A DNA stretch of 64,000 nucleotides, taken from positions 4,280,001 to 4,344,000 of the forward strand of contig NC_088304.1 in NCBI RefSeq assembly GCF_032854445.1, in the 5' to 3' direction. The notes beneath the pieces were generated by a model. The model saw only the letters and a list, made by a program, of their open reading frames with translations. It made no database searches and was not told the origin of the DNA. This DNA is from Liolophura sinensis. Its lineage: Eukaryota > Mollusca > Polyplacophora > Chitonida > Chitonidae. Below are positions 40,701 through 52,700 of this stretch, one piece after another. The translations under genes and the position numbers were made by a program. Each line of letters opens with the position of its first letter. The stretch's first letter is position 1.

Positions 40701-43700
40701 TCACTGGTTCAAATCCTCAGCTGGTAAGCCCTATAACATTACTATTCCAGATGTAAAGCTTGCATTGCATTCACTTGATGAGGACCTTTAGACGGTGAAG
40801 TAATGGAGTTCCATTCTTTTTTTCAGCAAACTAACAGAGGAGGCACTTCGTTCTTGTTCAGACTCCCTTAGTGATTGCCCAGACGTTCTGAACAACCAAG
40901 TGCAGATAACTCTGAGCTGGCTGTTACAAATCCGCAGCAAACTGTGCTCTAGTCATCCTGCTGAGTTCGAATGTGATGTGGAGGCAGCATTTTCATGTGT
41001 TCAGTCTCATGCGTATTCTGCTGTAGAGCATTTGTTGGGCGAAGAGGATGTTTGTCTGTGAGTGATCATTTGAAATTTGGTAGATTTTCACCATAGGATT
41101 TTATTATGATTTTTGCTTATTGTGTTCCGTAAAATCTAGACCCTTGTGAAACTATTTTGTTCAATGAGTGGTGTTTTACAACACACTGAAACTTAGTTTG
41201 TGTGCACTTGAATGATTAAGTGGGCAAAATTTAGTCCTGATTTTGACCTTAAAGATAAAATGTGGCTGGGGCATCCGTGGCTCAGTTGGCTAGCTTGCTA
41301 GCGCAGCATAATGTCCCAGGAGCCTCTGACTAATGTGGTCGCTGTGAGTTCAAGTCCAGCTCTGCCCGGTTTCCTCCCATCATAAGGCTGGCCGCCGTCG
41401 TATATGTGAAATATTCTTGAGTACGGCGTAAAACACCAATCAAATAAATAAATAAAATGTGGCTAGGTTTGCTAAATTGCATGCACGTAAATGCAAATGT
41501 ATGTTACACAGACTGACTTACTGTTATTTGTTTATTCAGAACCAACCAGTTGGATACATGTATGTCAGATTGTTTCAATCTCTGTGACTATAAAATAATG
41601 TGCAGCCTTTCTAACCAGTGGTACTCAGTTTGAACCGTTAAAAAATGTCTTGTATGTAGTATGATGTGATTTGTCAGATATGTCAGGAAAGCATTTTTGA
41701 TTACATACATATATGCTATAACATGGACATCTGAAGTTTTGCCGAATTATTTAGAGGCGATAAACAGTGAATCCAGAAACTTGCACAGTTGAACGTTTGT
41801 GAACTTAAGAAGTTCGAGACGAAAAGGAGTGTCGTATATGCTGGTGAAACGCAGCAAGACAGATTATTGGTAAATTACTCTCAACCAAATGTGCCTGACA
41901 TTTTTGATGCTGTAAGACTTTTTTTACCTTTACCAACAAAAGAGTTCAACCACTAAACTCCTCACTTACTGTTCTTATTCAGTGTGTGTGATAACCAGAC
42001 CCCACTGAATCCCTTGTGTCCCATGATTTATATCATTGTGTATAATTTTCTAGACTGACAGAGACATCCCTTGCTGACACGATCCACTGTATCAAAGAGA
42101 AGACAGCGAAATGCTCTGGGTTTGTTATGGCAGGAAAGTCTTTAGAGTCTGTCCTACAGGAAGTGCTTCTGTACACAAGTCAAGGCTGCTCGGTCCATGT
42201 TCCTAAACCTGCCACGTGTGAAGAGGCAAAGGAACCAGGGGATGAAAAGGGAGAAAACTCCATGAGAGTGGTGGTAAGACAAAGGAGAGTGGTGGAAAGA
42301 CAAAGGAGAGTAGTGGAAAGACAAAGGAGAGTGGTGAAAGACAGAGGAGAGTGGTGGTAAGACAAAGGAGAGTAGTGGAAAGACAAAGGAGAGTGGTGGA
42401 AAGACAAAGGAGAGTAGTGGTAAGACAAAGGAGAGTGGTGGAAAGACAAAGGAGAGTGGTGGTAAGACAAAGGAGAGTGGTGGAAAGACAAAAGAGAGTG
42501 GTGGAAAGACAAAGGAGAGTGGTGGAAAGACAAAGGAGAGTGGTGGTAAGACAAAGGAGAGTGGTGGAAAAACAAAGGAAGGAGGCAAGACAAAGGAGAG
42601 TGGTGGCAAAGCAAAGGAAGGAGGTAAGACAAAGGAGAGTGGTGGAAAAACAAAGGAGAGTGGTGGAAAAACAAAGGAAGGAGGTAAGACAAAGGAGAGT
42701 GGTGGAAAAACAAAGGAGAGTGGTGGAAACACAAAGGAAGGAGGTAAGACAAAGGAGAGTGGTGGAAAGACAAAAGAAGGTGGTAAAACAAAGGAGAGTG
42801 GTGGAAAGACAAAAGAGAGTGGTGGAAAGACAAAGGAGAGTAGTGGAAAGACAAAAGAGAGTGGTGGAAAAACAAAGGAGAGTGGTGGAAAAACAAAGGA
42901 AGGAGGTAAGACAAAGGAGAGCCACGGTGGTAAATCGGGTGGAGGGAGCTCAGCGTGGACCCCAAAGGCCAGGTGTGGGTCCAGGAAGCCTGGATATGGG
43001 GAGATTCCAGTGTTTGATAAGTACAAGAAGCATGTGAACTGCGATCTGGATACAGCTGCTGTATGCCATGAGAACCTGAAATGGATGGTTGGACAAGCAT
43101 GTCTGGGGACAAGGACTGGGAAATGGTATGCAGGTAAGCATATGATCATACATACATGTTACCGGTATATGTACCGGTAGTTCCAAGTAATTCCATACAG
43201 GTATTTACAGGTAGTTTGCAAACAGGTAGTTAACTGTAGTCACTTGTTCATATGTTAATCTTCTGGATACCTATCACTTCTCTCTGCCTCTAAGTTCTTT
43301 GCTGATGTGTAGCTAACATATACATGTACATCATACAGTATGTACCTCTGCAGCTTTTGTATTATATCTTTCTGTGAAAAGGTATCAAAGTTTAAACAAA
43401 CCAAATCCATGTGAAAGTTCATCATATGGACATTTTGATGGTTTATCAAAAGTTTTTAATGAGTTTTTAAGCTGCTGTCAGCCCATTCGATCTAAGTAAC
43501 CATGAGGCCTAATTATCTTTCATACGCCATTTCATTAAGGGATACAAGAAATGTTTGGGTTTTATTTCTCAGAACATAGTAGAGGATGTGTCCCGAGATA
43601 TGAAAGTATTTATTTTTTGATTGGTGTTTTCGGCCGTATGCTGAATATTTCACTCATACGACAGTGGCCAGCATTATGATGGGAGGGAATGAGGCAGAAC

Positions 43701-46700
43701 CTGGGGGAAACGACCATCTTCAGGTTGATACCAAGAGGCTTTCCTGCTTTCTTTTTGGGACGTAAAATGACCTTAAGTTACAGTTTTTTCAAAGGCCCCC
43801 ATTTGGTCAGTGTGGAAATGAATAAGTCTAGTGGAATTGGTGACATCTGCGGAGATAGCTGAAAAAGAAATACCCGTGCGTGTGCATGACGAGGGGGTGT
43901 GCTTGGAGACGTCCGGGGGGGGGGGGGGGGGGTGAGCAGTTTGGTGACTTAAGAATGGGTTGTACTAATCTGGCCCAACATTTCCGCATAAAACCATAAT
44001 TTTCGATTCTTTTCATGGATTGTTGAATTGTTTTAAAAATCTGATTGATTCTACAAAAATTCCTGAATCCTACATGAAGTTTAGTACAGTGTCAGTTGCT
44101 TTGCTAATGGGTAGATATTTCTGACATCTTTTAACTCTCTGTTGCTTTCTTTGATATTTCCAACATTCATTACGGTGATTGAGTCATTTTGCTTTGTACT
44201 CGGTAGATATTTCTAACATCTATTTATCTCTCGATTGCTTTCTTAGATATCACAAGAATCTGCACTTTTCTAACTGTCTTCTTTGCTTGGAAATTCCTAA
44301 ATTTCCTATCCTCCGTAGAGGAGTCCTGTCTCAGGTATGTTGCGTCAGATTCGTTCATTGAAAACAATGAAAGTACATATGTGTGCCTAATGAATGGTTA
44401 TGGAATGGTTATGGTTTATTGAAATTTTATTGAAGTTCACAATGAGATACCATGATTTCTGCATTACTATCACCACTACCAACTTTACCGACAATGAGCC
44501 AGAAGTATGTGTAATGCCTGTTGGTAAAGCTTGCATACGATACACCAGGTATGAGTTCAAAACCAGTCAAAGACTGGCATTTTGTGGATTCCCACCGTCC
44601 TCATTGTTGTTAAGGTTGAGGACGTGATGAATTGATAATAAACATTCAGCGATGTTTTGGCGACTGTTTGCGGTGTCTAACATTCGTTGAAGACAGGTGC
44701 TTGTAACCAGGATGATGAAATTTCAGAAGTTACACGTTAATTGACAAATTTACCATCAGGAATTCTGGTTTTCTCTATCTGTATTCTATTATCGTTTTGG
44801 TGTTTGGTTGATGCTAAAACCTGTCCTTTGTTTCCTACAATGTGTGGCATGGAACATTCTGCTCTTGAAACTTTCCATTTTATTCAGGCCTAGTTGATGT
44901 GTACTATGTTTGTGTTAAAAGAAAAGCGAACACTAAACATAATGTATATAGGTATCGATTCAGTACATGTGTCTCGTATAAAGATTAAAAAGCAAGACTA
45001 TTTATTTTGTGATGTTACATAACTGAGATGTTGCGCTTGAAAATAAGACAAATTACGCACATTGAGAAAATCAAAAGTGCTGCTATTGGGGCTTTATTTA
45101 TGGTACGGTTAAATTATTTGTTCTTTTGATAATTCATTTTGCCTGATTTTGAAAGTTCTGTTGATCTTAGACAGTTGTTCTGAGGTGTGTTTTTAGATGG
45201 TAGGATAACATTCTATTGAAAAGGTTTGGTTTTAACAGAAAAGGTAATATTTTATGATTTTAAAAATTCTCTTTGTTGGGTGAATTTTTAAGGCAAATGC
45301 AATATATGCATGTCTTCTTAATGCTTTCAGTATGATTCCGAAATCGGTAACATGTGTGCGCGACCACACTCGGAACTGCCTGTTTTCAGAGCGCCTCCTG
45401 GTGGACACTGCCCTCGTCATGCAGCTAGGGAAATCTGACGCTGCATGTGCGAACGTAACCCTTGAGGATCAGTGTGAGCCGGAGAAGCGGTGTAATGTGA
45501 AGAAAGCTGTTTCTTGTGTACATGATCTGAAAGACCTGCTAGTTGAAGACGATACTGAATCCTTCACGGACACTGATGTCCTTTGTAGGTATGTACATTC
45601 TGCTGACCAGCTGACAAGTCCATTATGAGAGCCAACTGACCAATGCATCCTGCTGAGCAGCTGACCATTACATTCTGCTGACCGGCCCACCATTACATTC
45701 TACCGTCCGACTGATCATTACATTCTGCTGACCAGCTGACCATTACATTCTACTGACTGACTGACCATTACATTCTACTGACCAGCCCACCATTACATTC
45801 TACTGTCTGACTGACCATTATATTCTACTGACCAGCTGACCATTACATTCCACTGACTGACTGACCATTACTTTCAGATGATCAACTTAGGAATACAGCC
45901 TGCTGACCAACTGACCATCACAGCCTGCTGGCCAACTGACCATAACATTATGCTGACTCACTGACCATTACATTATACTGACTAACTGGTTGCTGTGAGT
46001 TCAAATGCGGTTCATGCTTGTGTCCTTTCTGGACGTACCAGGGATACCTGGGAAGGTCTGCAAGCAAGTTGCAGATGGTTGTGGGTTTCTTCCCACCATA
46101 CTGCTGGTTGTTGACGTGCAGGTGAAATATTCAAACACCATTCAATAAATAAATAAATAGATCAGTAAGATGACATTTAGTACTTCTTCGCCTCTGGCTT
46201 AAAATCAGGAGGTTTGTCAGGTACATGTGCCTGGCAAGTGTGGTTTACTTTGGTTGTCTTGATTTCATCCACTCACAGCCCTGACTGCTACCGTATAAGT
46301 GAAAAATTCGTGTATTTAGCATTAAACATGAAATAAATTCACAAATCAGTTTGGTAACATTTAGTTCAGTTACATGCATATTCAATGAAGCCTCATAAAC
46401 TTCTGAAACCAACATGTTTTGAGATTTGCTACGATCTTTGGTTACCTAATTCCGATCAAGCCGTTGTGCTAGGAGAAGTCTTAGTTGCTACTTTTTAGCA
46501 TTACTGAGGTAACGACAGTGGGCCACATTTCAGCGGTTACATGTGTATGTGACCATTTACCTATAGCCACACTGTCGTCGTTGCTCTGGTTTACTTACTA
46601 TGCTGTAGCGACACTGTAGCCTTTTCTGTTTCATTTTTCCACAGGCAAGTCATTGACACAAAGACCTGTGTGTACAAGCACATGAAGGAGTGTGGGGAAT

Positions 46701-49700
46701 TAGAACAACTGTCAGTAGATAAGGAACTTGGCTTGGTTTTGGAGCTTGTGTCTGATCAGTGTGATGACACAATTGACCAGTGTCCAGCCCTGCTGACTGG
46801 TTTAGTGGACCAGATTCTCTTGCTGGATTTGAAGCCTGGAAGCAAAGAGAAAGAAAATAGCAAGGAGAAAGGACCCAGCAAGGAGAAAGGACCCAGCAAA
46901 GAGAAAGGACCCAGCAAGGAGAAAGGTCCTAGCAAAGAGAAAGGACCTAGCAAGGAGAAGGGACCCAGCAAGGAGAAAGGACCTAGCAAGGAGAAGGGAC
47001 CCAGCAAGGAGAAAGGACCTAGCAAAGAAAAAGGACCCAGCAAGGAGAAAGGACCTAGCAAAGAAAAAGGTCCTAGCAAAGAGAAAGGACCCAGCAAGGA
47101 GAAAGGAACTAGCAAAGAAAAAGGACCCAGCAAGGAAAAAGGTCCTAGCAAAGAAAAAGGTCCTAGCAAAGGGAAAGGTCCTAGCAAAGAGAAAGAACCC
47201 AGCAAGGAGAAAGAACCTAGCAAGGAGAAGGGACCAAGCAAGGAGAAAGAACCTAGCAAAGAGAAAGAACCTAAGGATGACCAGCATCTGGCAACATTAT
47301 GTCATTCAGCAGAAGTCAGTTTCCACTGTTTCCTCGAGCGTCTTGAGGAGGTTACAGATGACATTTTGCGAGCAAAGATCAGCAACATTTTGACGCTTGT
47401 GTGGGGATTCACAGAGCAGAAATGCCATCAAGTCAGCAAAGGTGAGTGCAATTGGTTATGATGTCTGAATTTTTTGAGCTGATTAATCAATTGATTGGTC
47501 CATTAAGTAATAGACTGCAGTAGTTAGCAAGCCAGCATGGTGCAATGAGCAGGAATCTCTCACCAATGCAGTCACTGTTCATGCTTGTCCAGCTCATGCT
47601 GGTTTCCTCTCAGGCAGTGTGCGGGAAGCTCTTCTAGCAACTTGCTCCGGGCTCTACCCGGTATCTTCCCGTAATGCTGGCTGCAGTTGTATGTGCGAAA
47701 TATTCTTGACTACACCAAGGAAATAAATTGTTGAGTTAAAATAATATGAATGTCATTCAACTGCAAGGTCATTTAATGTATTATAATAATGTTTATTAAA
47801 CTGGTATCCAGATAATTGGTACTCAGTGACTCAAGTTTATATTGATATCCAGATGTTCATTGCAGGGGTGAGATTAGTTAGATTCCCATCACATTGTGTA
47901 AGTCATTATTTCATCTCCTAACAGATGACTTTGTACTTCAAATGCTTTTTGGCTCAATTTCATAGACAAAAAGCCCATTATTTGTCAACAAGTTGAAATC
48001 TGTCATTGGCACTTTGTATACAGGAGAGTCAGAATTAAAGTGCCTTGCCGGGTGTTGTCCATTCAGTGTTGTGATTGGTTAAATTCAGCATGATCTTGGT
48101 TACACAAAGCCGGAGGTGTCATTAGATGGAAAACATGGCTTTTCCATTAAGACTTACAGTGTAAGATCAAGGCCTTCAGCAACCTGTGGATTGTCGTGGA
48201 TTTCTCCCAGGCTCTGCCCAGTTTCGTCCCACCATAATGTGGCCACTGTCATATACTTCTATTAATAAAGTGAAATATTCTTGAGAATGATGCAGAACAC
48301 CAATCAAATAAATAAATAAATTGGGCTGTTTCATCTACTTTTGACTTATGGCCATTTTTCTACTGTTTGGACTGAAAAAAATTGATTAAGTAGATACAAA
48401 AAGATTGTTTTGATCAGGCTTGTTGATGTGTGTGGCGATGTTAATACCTTCGTGTTTGACTTGTAGAGCCAGAGACCTGTCTTCAGCATGAAGCTTTCGG
48501 TTGTATATTGGGATTCCTGTCAGAGGCGGTCCTTGTCTCCAAGGACAACACTATACTGTGCAGGTAACCATGGCAATGTATAATCTGCATGATATTGTAT
48601 TTCCGTCTCTGGAAACAGATGTTGGACTCACAATTTCTGTCTTACATGTACTTTTTACCTCTTTATCGGTGAAAATATTCAAGAAATGTTATAATGTTAC
48701 ATACATGTACATGAATGTGTGTAATTAGTGATGCCTTTCGAGAAAATAGGAGGGAGCGATATTGAAACGCACGTTGAAAACGCACATCTGTCCATTCACA
48801 AAACTTCTATAACTAAACAATCCACCCATTCAGTTCCGTCTTCTCTTTTTCAGTCACCACAGTTTCGATTCTATAGAGCTCTGTGTACGGAGATCCATCC
48901 TGAAGTGTTCGGATGGTTTCAGACTGGAAGTGGGTGCCCTAATGGCGACGTTTGAACATGTACATGGATACTTCTGTCCAGTGGAACCAAAGTGTGAGGC
49001 AGAACAAGCTGTGCATTGTCTGCAGACCTTCTCTCTTCTTCTCTTTAATCGCGTGGAGACATCGGAAATGTGCTCGTAAGTTTGCGTAAAACTTAAGATT
49101 GTTTAAATTAAGAAGTCTGTATTATTTAAAGTAGAAGGAAACATAAAAATGAGGTCACAGTCATACGAAGGGGGTGAAATCAAATTGGCAAAAATGTTTT
49201 TTTGGATTTTTGCTTTCAGAAAAAAAGGGTATGTTAAAAAAAATGTTTGTATGCTGAGTATTTGGGACTACAATTTGGTATATATCCTCTTTGCATAAAA
49301 ATGTTCTAATTAAGGATGTGATGCTTGCCTAATAAATTCATTTGAATATTAATTTGTGGTTTATACCCAAACACTTGAATTTAATCTGAATAATGATAAT
49401 ATATATGAATATCTGAAAAGATCAAATTCTAGTGTAAATATATTTATTAAATGTGTCACATCTTCATCTATAACAATTTTATGCAAAGTCATTATACACC
49501 AAGAGGTAGTCTCAAATACCCACCATTCGAAAATTATTTTCCAGTGACCTTTTCTCTTCAAAGAAAAATTGAGAAGAAAAGTATGAAGATCACATTGTAC
49601 AACTTTATTAAACTATCTGATTAGTGTGTTTTCTCCATCTTTAAGAAATTCAAGAGTTTAGCAAAAGTTACTTTGAGCTGTGTGGGGATTGCATTTAGAT

Positions 49701-52700
49701 GAAAGTTGCTCTGAATGGGTTGAGCTGAAATCTCTGTGGATTTATTTATACATAAATAGATACAAATATCACTGAATCACAGTCTCAGTATGAAGGTATA
49801 AATAAAATCAAATATTTTGTATGCAGTCTGCATTCTGATTTATTTTTAAAAATGGTAACTTGACCAGAATCACAGGTTCAGTACTCAAAATTTGTCTAGG
49901 GTAAAGCATAGCACTGTTGAATCACAAGTGGATTTCGTCCTTCGCCCAGTTATTCGAGAGTGTGATAGTTTATACAGGTATTAAGTCATATTTTAAGTTT
50001 AAATTCTAGCCAAATGCAGTAGCCAGTGCACTTCGAGTCAAAGTCAAAGTATATCAGCAGCAACTTCAGTCCATATTTAATATAATATTACGCATTTTTT
50101 TTTTTAGGCTAAATACAAAATTGAAGACTATATTTAAAGATAAATATGGTATTAAGTCTTAAACAAGCTTTGAACAACCGGGCCCATGTCTTTATAGTTG
50201 CTCATTCTGAAATTTCTGTTCATCTTAATTAGTTAATAAATTTTGAGGTTCATTTGGAATGTAGAGCGATATCCTGCTGAAAATTTCTGCGGGCAAATGT
50301 AATATTTTATGACATTTATTTTCCATTTCTTTGGTCGCAGCTTTAAACCGAAGATTTTGTGTTTGCAGAAATTTGAATGCCAGTTTGGAATGTGTGAGCA
50401 AACACACGACGCACTGTGATGACCAGGAACTTCTGGAGGCAGGTATTTCTGAGTCTGTGCGCTTCTTCAAGAGCCTAATGGGGTCATGTAGCTGTGATGT
50501 TGACAGGGTCGCGGTTTGCGATATGAAGTCCGTGCGGGAATGTGCGAGCAAAGAGCGCCTTGTGACATCGGGAGATCAGTTTTGCACGTAAGTACATACC
50601 TATGTACAAGTACATGTTAAAGCAGTGTAAATGATATGGTAAAGACAGTACTGGTACAATGTTGTGTCTTTCTTCTGCGCCATTAATTTGATTTCCTCAT
50701 TCTGACATAGGGGAAAATTTAGCCTTCAATAATTTTGTACTTTTGGTACCTCCAGTTTTGAAGAGCACACATGACGGCTGATGCAAACATTACATGAGGC
50801 ATCATAAGTTGATTATTATAAAATGTGATCTAGATGAACTGGCTAACTCCCTTTATTTACTTTTTTCTCTGACTCGTTAGCGCTTTAATCTAAATACCTA
50901 ATGTCTTAGTATTCGACAAATCCTTTAACTCATTTTGTACTTTTAAATTTTGCTTTAATGCATGTCCTTGCCATGCTTCAGGTCTGTGAATAATGCAGTG
51001 GAATGTGCACTGGAGACTACGTCACATTGTCTGTCTATCCAAGGGGCAATAACTCTGCACAGCAATGTCGGCACTTACATCTCATCAGCACGCGCTGTCT
51101 GCCCAGGCACGCTGCAGGGTCTCGTCCCACTTCTCCCACCAGATATGTATGTTCCGCTGGCAAATTGTGCAGTGGAGTTTTTAGATGTTGGGTTTAGCGG
51201 TGCCATCAATAGCACATCTGACTTCACCACCACCCAGTGCAGCGCACTTCGAGAGCTTGTGAAGTGCCTGGAGGAGAAATCTCAGGCATTACCACAGATA
51301 ATCCTGACATACCTGGGGCATGATCTGCGAGCTGCGAAGCGCCACATGGAGTCAGAGTGTGCGCCAAAAGATGCAGGTATTAACACCAGATTCTAAGTGA
51401 ACAATTTTTAGCAGATGCAATGTATTGAGCTGAAGTTTTATGTGCATGTAAAGCACAATGACAAGTTAGTTCCATCGCTTGGGCTCTGTGAGCATATCAC
51501 TGAGTCCTGGAGTCTTTGAGCTCAGGTTTTGCATACAGGTAAAGCACAATGACAAGTTGATGATGTTCCATCACTGGGGCTCTGTGAGCATATCACTGAG
51601 TCCTGGAGTCTTTGAGCTCAGGTTTTGCATACAGGTAAAGTACAATGGCAAGTTGATGAAGTTCCATCGCTTGGGCTCTGTGAGCATATCATTGAGTTTT
51701 GCATTCTTTGAGCTCAGGTTTTGCATACATGTAAAGCACAATGACAAGAGGATGATGTTCCATCACCGGGGCTCTGTGAGCATATCACTGAGTTCTGGAG
51801 TCTTTGAGCTCAGGTTTTGCTCGCATCTTTCATGCTGGTAGAGATTCTGTATTTGATGTTTTGTTGGAATCTTTTGACAGGACCTCCACCACTGACATGT
51901 TACAGATGTCACAGATTGTCATCCAATGAGGAGTGCAATGAAGTTACAGAGGTTTGCCCTCATAATAAACAGGTAAATCTATGATCATGACAAATAATAC
52001 TGTTATGTTTGTACTTTTTTAAGCAATTTTTTAATTGTGCTTGATTTTGAATGATTCATCCACCTTTATATGGGGCACTTAAAGTTTTTAGTAAAATGAA
52101 GTGGATTAATTTTTTAAATGAAAAATGTAAAAGTTGGTGCCAGAAGTATCATTTGAAGCCATTATATGCCCTGAAAGTGCTTTTTTGAAGGTCAAAATTT
52201 AGGTAAAATATTGTAAACAATTAAATGGTGAGCATAAAATTCAATAAATGGTTAAACGTTTAGTGTACCTAGCCAGGTAATAACATGGCTGGTATCACAA
52301 ACGTAATACTATGCAGTATGAAGTAAGCGTACATTCAATATTTTCCAGGCCTGTGAGACTGTAATAGATGACAAAGGAAGTGGTAACATTCTCATCTCTA
52401 AAGGCTGTAAAAACCCAAATGCTTGTAAGTCAAGGACGAACGGCAGTGGGAAGAAAACTTGGCACTGTTGCCGTGACAATCTGTGTAATCAACCTGACGG
52501 ACTACCCCTGACAACACCTGTGCAGGTGGTTGTAATGCCAGGTGAGGTTGTAATAAATACAGCTATGAATACATTCACCAAATGGAACTTGGAATTCAAG
52601 TCCAAATTATCAGACATCCATTTCTAGGTTTTAAATGCATTTTACCTGGTTTGAAAATTTCCTGAAGGCAAAATACATTAAAGTGAACATAAAGTCAGCC

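Noticed and set aside
42154-43149. 331-residue open frame on the minus strand (and two others of 240-310 residues)
   Set aside because: They are antisense readings of the 21-bp coding repeat of exon 24, whose units are a multiple of three so that all frames lacking a stop stay open.
44322-44337. A 16-base micro-exon (CGTAG| to CTCAG|GTATGT) that would also satisfy phase 1 in and 2 out
   Set aside because: It would supply only one Cys and no C-x7-C pair; the candidate at 44503-44614 fits the module far better.
46756-47287. Leu/Phe-rich minus-strand frames of 160-167 residues
   Set aside because: Shadow of the KEKGPS repeat in exon 27; no splice or start context, and pure repeat composition.
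48728-48955. 75-residue frame overlapping exon 29
   Set aside because: The phase-consistent frame with CVRRSILKC and CEAEQAVHC is a different one; this frame has no module pattern.
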